Assembly: GCA_000318405.1 (NCBI GenBank)
Contig: KB291737.1
Coordinates: forward strand, 3,534 to 67,439
Direction of reading: 5' to 3'
Length of the DNA: 63,906 bases
Source: Brevundimonas diminuta 470-4
Lineage (GTDB): Bacteria; Pseudomonadota; Alphaproteobacteria; Caulobacterales; Caulobacteraceae
Shown here: one piece after another, positions 6,113-16,815 of the stretch
Position numbering within the stretch: the first letter of the stretch is position 1
Layout: the number at the start of each line of letters is the position of its first letter
The notes under the pieces: model-generated
Told to the model about the DNA's origin: nothing
Databases searched by the model: none
Seen by the model: the letters and a program-made list of their open reading frames with translations, nothing else
Program-made: the position numbers and the translations under genes

Positions 6113-6814
6113 GCGGAATATTCGGCCCAGGCGCTCGACAGCCTGCGCCAACCGCTTGAGACCGGCGAGATCGTGGTGGCGCGGGCCAACGCCCATGTGC
6201 GCTACCCGGCGCGCTTCCAGCTGGTGGCGGCGATGAACCCTTGCCGCTGCGGCGTGGGCGGGCCGGGCAGAGGCGCCTGCGGCAAGGCTCCGCGCTGTCA
6301 AAGGGACTATCAGAACCGGATTTCCGGCCCGATGTTCGACCGCATCGACCTGACGGTCGAGACGCCGCCGGTCACGGCCGCCGACATGATCCTGCCGCCC
6401 CCTGCCGAGGGTACGGCCGAAGCCGCCGCCCGGGTCTTCGCCGCCATGCAGATGCAGGAGTCCCGTCAGGCCGAAGCCGGGCTGACAGGAATGCAGGCGC
6501 TGAACGCCCGGGCGTCGGGTGAGGCTCTGGAACGGTTCGCCGCGCCGGATCAGGCCGGTCGCGCCCTGCTGATGAAGGCGGGGGAGGCGGGCGGGCTCAC
6601 CGCGCGGGGCTGGACCCGCACCCTGCGTCTGGCGCGCACCATCGCCGATCTGGACGGGGCGGACGGCGTGCTGCGCCGCCATGTGGCCGAGGCCCTGATG
6701 TACCGACGCAGCACGGTCGGCGCCCATGAGGATTTCGACCGTCAGGTCAGCCGACGCGGCTTGTTTCCTGTGAAGGAGGGCGCAGACGGGCCAACGCCGT
6801 TCGCGTTGAATTAA
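6113..6814 (+). pseudogene. comM: ComM (YifB) Mg-chelatase-like AAA+ helicase, 3' part only
   Basis: ComM is a hexameric branch-migration helicase used in natural transformation, normally about 500 residues. Here homology begins abruptly at 6113 with AEYSAQALDSLRQPLETGE, which in the intact protein follows the Walker B region. It continues through RYPARFQLVAAMNPCRCG, the arginine-finger region GPMFDRIDLTVE and the Mg_chelatase C-terminal domain to a normal end. The Walker A and N-terminal Lon-like domains are missing. Upstream in frame a TAA lies at 6059 with no usable start before GTG 6173. The break coincides with the end of the accessory DNA, so it is probably insertion rather than decay. 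The 5' half should lie beyond the other end of the island. Confidence 0.88.
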
Positions 6815-6838
6815 CCCCAGGAGGCCTAGCGTGGCCTT

Positions 6839-8419
6839 ATGGGACAGACCCGCCGCAAACCATCGCAGAACGCGCTTTTTTCCGCCATGTCCGGAGGGTG
6901 CGAACCGTCATCCGGAGCGCCTGCCGACAGCGCTTCGCCCGAGCAGCAGTTCCTGCGGCTGATGAGCCATGAGATGCGTACGCCCCTGAACGGGGTGATC
7001 GGCATGCTGGGCCTGCTGTCGCGCACGCGTCTGGATGGGGCGCAGCGCGCCTATGCCGAGGCGGCGCAGAAGTCGGCCGAACATCTGCTGGGGCTGGTCA
7101 ACGACCTGCTGGACTACGCCCGGCTCGAGGCCGAGGCGCTGGAGTTCGATCCGGCGCCCGTCGATCTGGAAGGCTTGGTTCGCGGCGTGGCCGAACTGCT
7201 CAGCCCGCGCGCCCACGACAAGGGACTGGAGATCGTCTGGTCGGTGGCCGCCGACGCCGCCGATATCGTCGCGGACGAGGGGCGCCTGCGCCAGATCCTG
7301 TTCAACCTGGCGGGAAACGCCGTGAAGTTCACCGACCGGGGCGGGGTGCGTCTGGCGGTCGAGGCGGTAGGGGAACGACAGGGCGGCGCGTCTGTTCGTC
7401 TGGCCTTCATCGTCGACGACACCGGGCCGGGCGTGCCCGAAGCGGCGCGCAGCCGCATCTTCGAAGAGTTCGGCCACGCCGACGCCTCCGACGCCGCACG
7501 GTTCGACGGCGCCGGTCTGGGCCTGGCGGTGGTGCGGCGCCTGGCCCGGGCAATGGACGGAACCGTCGTGGTCGAGGACCGGCCGGACGGCGCCGGGGCC
7601 CGTTTCCGTTTTGAGGCCGCCTTCCCCATCGCGCCGGACGCTTCGCCGCGCGCTCGTCCGCTGGACCGGCTGGCGGTGGCCATCCGCACGCCGGATCCCT
7701 TTGTGCGCCGCGCTGCGACCGATCAGATCGAGGCGTCCGGCGGGCGGGCGGCGCGTCAGGCCGCGGTGACGCTGGTCGATCATGCGGGCGCCGACGACGG
7801 CGCGCTGGCGGCCAGACCTGCTCAGGGCCAGTCCATCATCCTGTTGCGTCCGAGCGAGCGCGATCTGATCAGCCGTTATCGTGCGGCCGGTTTCTGCGGC
7901 TATCTGATCAAGCCTTTGCGCCGGACGTCTCTGGCCGAGCAGGTGTTGGGAGCGCTTGCGCCGCGCCGGGGCGTCACGGCGCCGCCGGTTCGATCCGGCG
8001 ATGACGACCGCGTGGCCCATGTCGCCTTCAAGGGGGTGCGGGTTCTGCTGGTCGAGGACAATCCGGTCGGCGCCCTGCTGGCCAAGACCCTGCTGCGTCG
8101 CGAGGGCTGCGTGGTCCAGACGGCCGCCGATGGGCAGGAGGCGCTGGAGACGATGAAGGCGGCGCGCTTCGACCTGGTCTTCATGGACATGCGGATGCCG
8201 CGTCTGGATGGGCCCGGCGCTGCGCGCGCCCTGCGCGCGCGCGGCGATCAGACGCCGATCATCGCCCTGACCGCCAACGCCTTCGCCGAAGATCGCGTCG
8301 CCTGTCTGGCGGCGGGCATGGACGACCACCTGTCCAAGCCGCTGGAGGCGGATGCTCTGCGAAGCGCACTGGCCCGCTGGACGAACGCCGCCAACCGCGC
8401 CAAGGTCGCGGCTTCCTGA
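6839..8419 (+). CDS. Soluble hybrid histidine kinase with C-terminal receiver
   Basis: Order: HisKA with phosphoacceptor H44 (LMSHEMRTPLNGVIGM), HATPase_c with N-box NLAGNAVKFTDRG and G-box DDTGPGVP, a degenerate receiver-like stretch (about residues 275-375, no clear acceptor Asp), and a full receiver starting VLLVEDN with D450 in FMDMRMPRLDG and conserved Lys in HLSKPLEAD. There is no membrane segment or sensor domain, so input must come from a partner or an internal signal. A strong AGGAGG at 6819-6824 is 14 bases from the ATG, longer than usual; a GTG at 6831 fits it better but is out of frame. The partner is not encoded nearby. Confidence 0.88.
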   Translation: MGQTRRKPSQNALFSAMSGGCEPSSGAPADSASPEQQFLRLMSHEMRTPLNGVIGMLGLLSRTRLDGAQRAYAEAAQKSAEHLLGLVNDLLDYARLEAEALEFDPAPVDLEGLVRGVAELLSPRAHDKGLEIVWSVAADAADIVADEGRLRQILFNLAGNAVKFTDRGGVRLAVEAVGERQGGASVRLAFIVDDTGPGVPEAARSRIFEEFGHADASDAARFDGAGLGLAVVRRLARAMDGTVVVEDRPDGAGARFRFEAAFPIAPDASPRARPLDRLAVAIRTPDPFVRRAATDQIEASGGRAARQAAVTLVDHAGADDGALAARPAQGQSIILLRPSERDLISRYRAAGFCGYLIKPLRRTSLAEQVLGALAPRRGVTAPPVRSGDDDRVAHVAFKGVRVLLVEDNPVGALLAKTLLRREGCVVQTAADGQEALETMKAARFDLVFMDMRMPRLDGPGAARALRARGDQTPIIALTANAFAEDRVACLAAGMDDHLSKPLEADALRSALARWTNAANRAKVAAS

Positions 8420-8472
8420 ACCGCCAGTAGCCCGTCGTCCGTTTGCCCCGGCGGCGTCCGCCGGAGCCTTGC

Positions 8473-10152
8473 ATGACCGATTCCAAGACGCCCGCTTCCG
8501 AGGTCGCGGCGCTGCAGCCGTCCCCAAAGGGGTTGGGCGTGCTCAAGGCCGCCTTCCGCGAGCGGCGCACCCTGGCCATGCTGTTGTTGGGATTTTCCGC
8601 GGGCCTGCCCTTCGCCATGCTGTTCGGCACGCTGAACGCCTGGCTGTCCGACGCGGGCGTGTCGGTCGCCACCATCGGGGTGCTGTCCTGGGTCGGCCTG
8701 TTCGGGGCCTTCAAGTTTCTGTGGTCGCCTGCGGTCGGACTGACGCCGCCGGTGCTGGGGCGGATGGGGCGGCGTCGGTCCTGGCTGATCCTGTGCCAGA
8801 CCGTTCTGATCGGCGCCCTGCTGGCCATCGCCCTGTCGCATCCCGGCACGGGCGCCATAGTGGTGCTGGCCTGTGCGGCGGCGCTGGGCGCCTTCGCCTC
8901 GGCCACGCAGGACATCGTCATCGACACCTGGCGGATCGAGGTGGCGGACGAGCGGACGCCGGTCGATCTGCTGTCGACGGTCTACCAACTGGGTTTCCGC
9001 ACGGCGGCGCTGGTCGGGGGCGCAGGGGCGCTGGTGCTGGCCGATCATCTGGGCTGGTCGGCCACCTTCGTCATCGGGGCGGGTCTGATGGGGCTGGGCG
9101 TGCTGGGCGCCCTGATCGCGCCCGAGCCGAAGCCTGCGCCGCGCGCCGCCATCGCGCGTGAGCGGATCGGCTCGCCGCGTCTGCGCATGACGGCGCTGGG
9201 GATCACCCTGATCGCCTGGGCCTGGGCGGCCTTCATGCTGGTGCGCTTCATGGTCACGGCGCTGACGGTCAAGCCTGCGCCCAGCGCCGGTGAGTTCACC
9301 GCTGTCTGGGGCCCGTGGATCGTCGGCATGGCGGTGATCCTGCCCGCCCTGCTGGCCGGGATCATCGTCTGGCGCGGCGGCAAGGCGGGGGCCGGCGCCG
9401 CAACGGATCAGGGCCCGGCCTTCGCCAACACCCTGTATGACGCTATCCTGGCCCCGCTGGTGGAGTTGATGGGGCGGCTGGGCTGGGGCGCAGTGATCGT
9501 GCTGGGCCTGATCCTGACCTATCGCATCACCGATGGCGTCTGGGGGCCGTTCGCCTTCCCCTTCTACATGGGCGACACGGGCGGGGCGCTGGGCCACACC
9601 AAGACCGAGATCGCCCTGGCGTCCAAGACGTTCGGCGTGGTCATGACGATCATCGGCATTGCGCTGGGCGGGTGGGCGCTGCTGGTCATCGGCCGGATGG
9701 CCAGCCTGCTGCTGGGCGCCATCCTATCGGCGGCGACGAACCTGCTGATGATGGATCTGGCGCTGGGCGCGCCGTGGATCGGCGGCTTCATGCAGATGAC
9801 GGGTCTGTACAAGCTGTTCGGCGCCTTCGGCGTCGGCGAGCCTCTGGCCCGGCTGATGCTGGCCATCGCGGGCGAGAACATCGCCGGCGGCTTCGCGGGC
9901 GCGGCCTTCGTCGCCTATCTGTCAGCCCTGTCGAACAAGATGTTCGGGGCGGTGCAGTTCGCGGTCTTCACCTCTCTGGCCCTGTTGATCGGCACCCTGG
10001 GTCGGGGCGCGCTGGGCGAACTGATCGAGCGTCAGGGCTATGCCGCCATGTTCGTCATCGCCGCCTGGCTGGGCGTCATCGCCGTGATCTTCTGCCTGGC
10101 GGAATGGGTGCGTCTGACGTTCGAGCGCCGTCGCCTGGGTCAGGACGCCTGA
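8473..10152 (+). CDS. ampG: AmpG-like muropeptide MFS transporter
   Basis: Major-facilitator protein of about 560 residues with 12-14 hydrophobic segments. The N-terminal half has the AmpG signature: LGFSAGLPFAMLFGTLNAWL, FKFLWSPAVGL, RRSWL and the TQDIVIDTWRIE block. AmpG imports GlcNAc-anhMurNAc-peptides released by wall turnover into the cytoplasm, feeding recycling and, in many species, beta-lactamase induction. ATG 8473 follows GGAG by six bases. No other recycling gene is adjacent. The protein is longer than E. coli AmpG, owing to loops around residues 300-330. Confidence 0.88.
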   Translation: MTDSKTPASEVAALQPSPKGLGVLKAAFRERRTLAMLLLGFSAGLPFAMLFGTLNAWLSDAGVSVATIGVLSWVGLFGAFKFLWSPAVGLTPPVLGRMGRRRSWLILCQTVLIGALLAIALSHPGTGAIVVLACAAALGAFASATQDIVIDTWRIEVADERTPVDLLSTVYQLGFRTAALVGGAGALVLADHLGWSATFVIGAGLMGLGVLGALIAPEPKPAPRAAIARERIGSPRLRMTALGITLIAWAWAAFMLVRFMVTALTVKPAPSAGEFTAVWGPWIVGMAVILPALLAGIIVWRGGKAGAGAATDQGPAFANTLYDAILAPLVELMGRLGWGAVIVLGLILTYRITDGVWGPFAFPFYMGDTGGALGHTKTEIALASKTFGVVMTIIGIALGGWALLVIGRMASLLLGAILSAATNLLMMDLALGAPWIGGFMQMTGLYKLFGAFGVGEPLARLMLAIAGENIAGGFAGAAFVAYLSALSNKMFGAVQFAVFTSLALLIGTLGRGALGELIERQGYAAMFVIAAWLGVIAVIFCLAEWVRLTFERRRLGQDA

Positions 10153-10176
10153 AGCCGAAAGCGGCGGCCAAAAGAA

Positions 10177-10203
10177 AGAGGCGGCCCGCAGGGAGCCGCC
10201 TCT
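10177..10203. terminator. Bidirectional terminator between ampG and maeB
   Basis: Stem AGAGGCGGC / GCCGCCTCT with a nine-base loop lies between the convergent ends of ampG and maeB. The minus-strand exit (TTTCTTTT) is T-rich, so it serves maeB best. Confidence 0.75.
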
Positions 10204-10228
10204 TCAGACTTCAGCCGTGTGAAGGGGC

Positions 10229-12505
<2,277 letters not shown>

Positions 12506-12592
12506 TTCTATCTCGGGAAGGGCAGGCGCGTTTTGTTCCTAGAACCTGGAACCTTCGCCGACAACCGTTGACGCTGGGTCAGCCCGCTACAG

Positions 12593-13537
12593 TCAGGCCA
12601 TCGGGAGGGTTCCCGTGCCTTCGATCTGGACCGGGCCGGTCATGAAGACGTGGTCCGTCGCCTCGTCCCAGGCGATGGTCAGCTCGCCGCCATCGACCGT
12701 CACAGCGGCCTTTCGCCCGGTCAGACCGCGCCGCGCGGCGGCCACCAGGGCGGCGCAGGCGCCGGTGCCGCAGGCCAGGGTCAGGCCCGCCCCGCGCTCC
12801 CAGACCCGCAACCTAATGTGATCGGGCGACAGGACATGGGCGAAGCCGACATTGACCCCTTCAGGGAACAGCGGGTGGCGCTCGACCAGCGAGCCCGAGC
12901 CGCGCACGAAGGCGTCGTCCTGGCGATCGGTGAAGAAGACGACGTGGGGATTGCCCATCGAAACGGCGCCGGGCGTGTGCAGCAAGGGTGCGTCGATCGG
13001 TCCGACCTGAAGCTCGATCCCGCGCGTGTCCATCTCTTCGGACAGGGGCACCTGATCCCAACCCAGACGCGGCGGTCCCATATCCACAGTGACTTGGTGC
13101 TGGGCCGCGGTCGTCGGCCCTTCGGGACCTCCCGACCCGACGCGGCCTTGATGCTGGGCCGCGGTCGTCGGCCCTGCGGGACTTCCCGACCCGACGCGGC
13201 CTGGTGCGCGTTTTGCGGTGGTCGGCCCGCTCAGGGTGTCGATGACCACCTCTTCCTTGTCGGTCGCCTCCAGCATCAGCCAGCCGACGCAGCGCAGGGC
13301 GTTGCCGCAGGTTTCGACCATCGAGCCGTCGGCGTTCCACACCCGCATGAAGGCGTCGGCCGTCTCGGACGGTTCGACGCCGATCAGCTGGTCGAAGCCG
13401 TCCAGACCCGCCGCCGGGTCGGCCAGGGCCCGCACCTGGTCCGCCGTCGGGTGGAAGGGCTGGTCGAAAGCCTGGACGACGATGAAGGCGTTTCCGGCGC
13501 CGTTCATGCGGATGTAGGGGCGGGCGGGCTGGCTCAT
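12593..13537 (-). CDS. dapF: Diaminopimelate epimerase with in-frame repeat insertion
   Basis: DapF interconverts LL- and meso-diaminopimelate for lysine and peptidoglycan synthesis. Both catalytic cysteines are present: VETCGNALRCVGW and TLACGTGACAALV. The start MSQPARPYIRMNGAGNAF at 13537 fits the family better than the upstream ATG at 13549. Between IDTLSGPTTA and VTVDMGPP, where other DapFs have a short loop, about 35 extra residues are built from an 18-residue unit (GRVGSGxPxGPTTAAQHQ). The insert keeps frame and sits in a surface loop away from the cysteines, so the enzyme is probably active. The protein is otherwise of normal length. Confidence 0.93.
   Translation of the reverse strand: MSQPARPYIRMNGAGNAFIVVQAFDQPFHPTADQVRALADPAAGLDGFDQLIGVEPSETADAFMRVWNADGSMVETCGNALRCVGWLMLEATDKEEVVIDTLSGPTTAKRAPGRVGSGSPAGPTTAAQHQGRVGSGGPEGPTTAAQHQVTVDMGPPRLGWDQVPLSEEMDTRGIELQVGPIDAPLLHTPGAVSMGNPHVVFFTDRQDDAFVRGSGSLVERHPLFPEGVNVGFAHVLSPDHIRLRVWERGAGLTLACGTGACAALVAAARRGLTGRKAAVTVDGGELTIAWDEATDHVFMTGPVQIEGTGTLPMA
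13098..13205 (-). repeat. 54-bp tandem repeat inside dapF
   Basis: Two near-identical 54-bp units (period shown by TGGGCCGCGG at 13101 and again at 13155), followed by a decayed partial third. 54 is a multiple of three, so the dapF frame is kept. The units are themselves partly palindromic and GC-rich (GTCGTCGGCCC, CCCGACCCGACGCGGCC). Confidence 0.85.
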
Positions 13538-13586
13538 GATGCTCTTCATATAGGATTTTGCGCCGGTTCATGTATCGCTGACGGCG

Positions 13587-14390
13587 ATGGCGAGCGAACA
13601 GGCTGAAATCCCTGACCATGGACGTCTGCGGCTGAGGGCGCGCCTGCGCTACCTTTATCACGGGACGCAGCCGACGGCGGTGAAGTTCCGCCTGATGGTG
13701 ATCGTCGTCGATCTGATCATCATCGGCTTTTTCCTCGCCGCGCCGATCCTGAAGGAGGCGGGCTGGGTCTTCTATGTCGCCGACTATTTCATCGCCGCCA
13801 TTCTGGGGCTGGACCTGGCGGCGCGGGCCTATGCCTATTCCGATATTCGCGACTGGCTGAAGCGGCCGATCGTCTGGGTCGACCTGTTCGTGCTGGCGAC
13901 CCTGCTGTTTCCGGCGTGGCTGGCCAACTTCGGATTCCTGCGGCTGCTGCGCTTCTGGAGCCTGCTGAACAGCGACCTGTTCTGGCGCACCATCGGCCGA
14001 CGGTTCGACGACACCCGCGTCGAGGACATCACCCGCGCCCTGGCCGCCCTGGTCACCTTCGTCTTTGTCGTGACCGGCTTCGTCTATGCCTATTTCCGGG
14101 GCAAGGCCGAGCACATCAACGGCTATCTGGACGCGCTTTACTTCACCGTCGCCACCCTGACGACGACGGGGTTCGGCGACATCACCCTGCCGGGCAACTG
14201 GGGGCGGGTGATCTCCATCGTCGTCATGCTGGTGGGCATCACCCTGTTCATCCGCCTGGCCCAGACCCTGCTGCGGCCGCACAAGGTGAAGTTTCCCTGT
14301 CCGACCTGCGGCCTGCAGAAGCACGACCCGGACGCGGTGCACTGCAAGGCCTGCGGCCAGATCCTGTGCATCCCCGACGACGGCGACTGA
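13587..14390 (+). CDS. Voltage-gated-type potassium channel with C-terminal zinc ribbon
   Basis: 267 residues. Hydrophobic segments at about 35-55, 58-80, 92-110 and 150-170 form an S1-S4-like region. A pore loop follows with selectivity filter TTTGFGD near residue 192-198 and a last helix (VISIVVMLVGITLFIRL). The S4-equivalent FLRLLRFWSLLNSD has few arginines, so gating may be only weakly voltage dependent. After the pore, a short cytoplasmic tail carries a zinc ribbon, CPTC then CKAC. The gene is divergent from dapF with about 50 bp between starts. Ion channel is secure; the role of the zinc module is unknown. Confidence 0.85.
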   Translation: MASEQAEIPDHGRLRLRARLRYLYHGTQPTAVKFRLMVIVVDLIIIGFFLAAPILKEAGWVFYVADYFIAAILGLDLAARAYAYSDIRDWLKRPIVWVDLFVLATLLFPAWLANFGFLRLLRFWSLLNSDLFWRTIGRRFDDTRVEDITRALAALVTFVFVVTGFVYAYFRGKAEHINGYLDALYFTVATLTTTGFGDITLPGNWGRVISIVVMLVGITLFIRLAQTLLRPHKVKFPCPTCGLQKHDPDAVHCKACGQILCIPDDGD

Positions 14391-14499
14391 TCTGATCCGG
14401 CGACCGAAGATTACGCGCCGGTAATATGACGGACGCTTGCCCCCCGCCGTCGGCGTCGCCAAGGTGCCCGGCGAAACATTCGTCCGTTGGGGGACTCCC

Positions 14500-16671
14500 A
14501 TGATCATCCGCACCCTGGCGTCCGTCGCCGTCCTTTCCCTCGCCGCCGGAGCCGCATCTGTCGCCATGGCCCAAGCTTCCGTTTCCACCAGCGTCGCCTC
14601 CACCGCGCCGGGCTTCGCGACCAGCGACGCGACCGATCCCTATCTGTGGCTGGAGGAGGTGGAAGGCGAGCGCGCCATGGACTGGGTCAAGGCCCACAAC
14701 GAGACCTCGCTGGGCGTTCTGCAGGGCGATCCGCGCTATGAGGCGCTGCATCAGCAGGCGCTGGAACTGGTGCAGTCGCGCGACCGCATCCCTTCGCCCG
14801 GCTTCACCCACGACGGCCATATCGACAACTTCTGGCAGGACGCCGAGCATGTGCGCGGCGTCTGGCGGCGCACGACGTTGGACAGCTATCGCACCGACGC
14901 GCCGCAGTGGGAGACCATCCTGGACTTCGACGCCCTGTCGGCGGCCGAGGGCGCCAACTGGGTCTATAAGGGCGCGACCTGTCTGTCGCCCGAAGAACGC
15001 TATTGCCTGATCTCCCTGTCGAACGGCGGCAAGGATGCGGTGACCCTGCGCGAGTTCGACAGCGTGACCCGCGCCTTCGTGGAGGGCGGCTTCAGCCTGC
15101 CCGAATCCAAGGGCGGCGCCAGCTGGATCGACAAGGACACCCTGCTGATCGCGCGCGACTTCGGCGAAGGCTCGCTGACGAACTCGGGCTATCCGCGCAC
15201 GGTGCGCCTGATGAAGCGCGGCCAGACGATCGACCAGGCGGTCGAGGTCTTCGCCGGTCAGAAAACCGACGTCTCGGTGTCCGGCTACACCCTGCGCGAC
15301 GCCGACGGCGTGGTGCAGGCGGTGCTGCTGAACCGGGGCATCAACTTCTATGAGAGCGAGACCTGGCGTCTGAACGCCGACGGCACGACGACGAAGCTCG
15401 AACTGCCGCTCAAGTCCAGCATCAACGCCCTGGTCGCCGGCCAGCTGGTGGTGACGACGGACCAGGACTGGACCGCGCCGTCGGGCCAGCAGTTCAAGAC
15501 CGGCGACGTCATCGCCTGGGACCTGCAGGCGTGGCTGGCCGATCCGAAGGCGCCCGCCCGTCTGGTCATCCGTCCGGGCGAGCGCGAGGCGGTCGAGGGG
15601 ATCAACGCCACGCGCAACAAGCTGGTCGTGGCCCTTTATGAAAACGTGCGCGGCTCGGTCTATGTCTACGACCCAGCCGACTGGAGCCGCACCCGTCTGG
15701 ACCTGCCGCAGAACGTCTCGGTGGGCGTCGGCTCGGCGTCGGAACAGGACGACAAGATCTTCGTCAGCGTCACCGGCTATCTGAACCCGTCCAGCCTCTA
15801 TCTGGCGGATGCGGCGACCGGGGCCGTCGATCTGACCAAGGCCCTGCCGGACAAGTTCGACGCCAGCGGGATGCGCGTCGATCAGTTCGAGGCCCGTTCG
15901 ACCGACGGGACGATGATCCCCTATTTCGTCGTCCACAAGGACGCGATGGCGATGGACGGCTCGAACCCGACGCTGCTGTACGGCTACGGCGGCTTCCAGT
16001 CGTCGCTGTTGCCCGGCTATTCGCCGACGGTGGGCAAGCTGTGGCTGGAGCGCGGCGGCGTCTACGTCATCGCCAATACGCGCGGCGGCGGCGAGTTCGG
16101 CCCGAAGTGGCACCAGGCGGCCCAGCAGGAGAACCGCCAGCGCGCGCATGAGGACTTCCAGGCGGTGGCCCAGGACCTGATCACGCGCGGGATCACCAGC
16201 CAGCCGCACCTCGGGATCATGGGCGGCTCGCAGGGCGGGCTGTTCATGGGCGCCATGCTGACCCAGCGCCCGGACCTGATCAACGCGGCCGTCATCCAGG
16301 TGCCGCTGTTCGACATGCTTCGTTTCCACAAGCTGCTGGCGGGCGCCAGCTGGATCGGCGAATACGGCGACCCGGACATTCCGGAACAGCGCGCCTGGAT
16401 CGAACAGTATTCGCCGTATCAGAAGCTGGCGGCGGGTCAGCCCTATCCGGAAGTCTTCATCCACACCTCGACCAAGGACGACCGCGTCCACCCCGGCCAC
16501 GCCCGCAAGGCGGCGGCGCGGATGGAGGCGCTGGGCTATCCGGTGCTCTTCTATGAAAACACCGACGGCGGCCACGCAGCCGGGGCCAACCGGCGCGAGA
16601 CGGCCCGCCGCATCGCGCTGGAATACACCTATCTGACCCGCAGGCTGATGGACCAGCCGGCGCAGCGATAG
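14500..16671 (+). CDS. Secreted prolyl oligopeptidase family (S9A) peptidase, copy 1
   Basis: Signal peptide MIIRTLASVAVLSLAAGA...AMAQA, then a seven-bladed propeller (about 40-440) and an alpha/beta hydrolase domain. The nucleophile is S577 in MGGSQGGLFMG; Asp is in TKDDRVHPGHARK and His in DGGHAAGANRR. Family enzymes cleave after proline in short peptides; the signal peptide places this one in the periplasm or outside. A paralogue follows at 16816 in the same orientation, with strongly similar blocks (RRTTLDSYRT, GGGEFGP.WHQAA), so the pair is a tandem duplication, separated by a dispersed palindromic repeat. Confidence 0.92.
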   Translation: MIIRTLASVAVLSLAAGAASVAMAQASVSTSVASTAPGFATSDATDPYLWLEEVEGERAMDWVKAHNETSLGVLQGDPRYEALHQQALELVQSRDRIPSPGFTHDGHIDNFWQDAEHVRGVWRRTTLDSYRTDAPQWETILDFDALSAAEGANWVYKGATCLSPEERYCLISLSNGGKDAVTLREFDSVTRAFVEGGFSLPESKGGASWIDKDTLLIARDFGEGSLTNSGYPRTVRLMKRGQTIDQAVEVFAGQKTDVSVSGYTLRDADGVVQAVLLNRGINFYESETWRLNADGTTTKLELPLKSSINALVAGQLVVTTDQDWTAPSGQQFKTGDVIAWDLQAWLADPKAPARLVIRPGEREAVEGINATRNKLVVALYENVRGSVYVYDPADWSRTRLDLPQNVSVGVGSASEQDDKIFVSVTGYLNPSSLYLADAATGAVDLTKALPDKFDASGMRVDQFEARSTDGTMIPYFVVHKDAMAMDGSNPTLLYGYGGFQSSLLPGYSPTVGKLWLERGGVYVIANTRGGGEFGPKWHQAAQQENRQRAHEDFQAVAQDLITRGITSQPHLGIMGGSQGGLFMGAMLTQRPDLINAAVIQVPLFDMLRFHKLLAGASWIGEYGDPDIPEQRAWIEQYSPYQKLAAGQPYPEVFIHTSTKDDRVHPGHARKAAARMEALGYPVLFYENTDGGHAAGANRRETARRIALEYTYLTRRLMDQPAQR

Positions 16672-16680
16672 AACCATGCC

Positions 16681-16806
16681 CGCTCATCCCGCGGAGGCGG
16701 GGATCCAGGTTTGAGCCTCGCGCTCGACCTGGGTCGTGAGCGAAAATTCTGACGGCGGCTCTTGGGGCCGAAGCACTGGATCCTCGCCTCCGCGAGGATG
16801 AACGGA
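16681..16806. repeat. Dispersed palindromic repeat, family 1, copy A
   Basis: Begins CGCTCATCCCGCGGAGGCGG and closes with the inverted arm CGCCTCCGCGAGGATGAACG; about 70 bp of unlike sequence lies between. It is a diverged relative of the copies at 34509, 38703 and 63879. It fills the gap between the two S9 genes, and its right edge adjoins the GGAGAAGAG ribosome site of the second. Confidence 0.75.
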
Positions 16807-16815
16807 GAAGAGATT

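Noticed and set aside
6908..8527. 539-codon frame antisense to the hybrid kinase
   Set aside because: Shadow frame; the plus-strand product has complete kinase and receiver motifs.
8248..9597. 449-codon frame antisense to the kinase end and ampG
   Set aside because: Low-complexity Gln/Arg/Asp-rich composition, spans two real genes.
14248..16677. 809-codon open frame antisense to the first S9 peptidase
   Set aside because: Arg/Gln/His/Gly-rich shadow frame caused by GC-rich third positions of the true gene; no domain. The same applies to 10700-12379, 16834-18984, 19915-21633, 21690-23900, 24856-26928, 29151-31373, 43657-45177 and 52444-54633.
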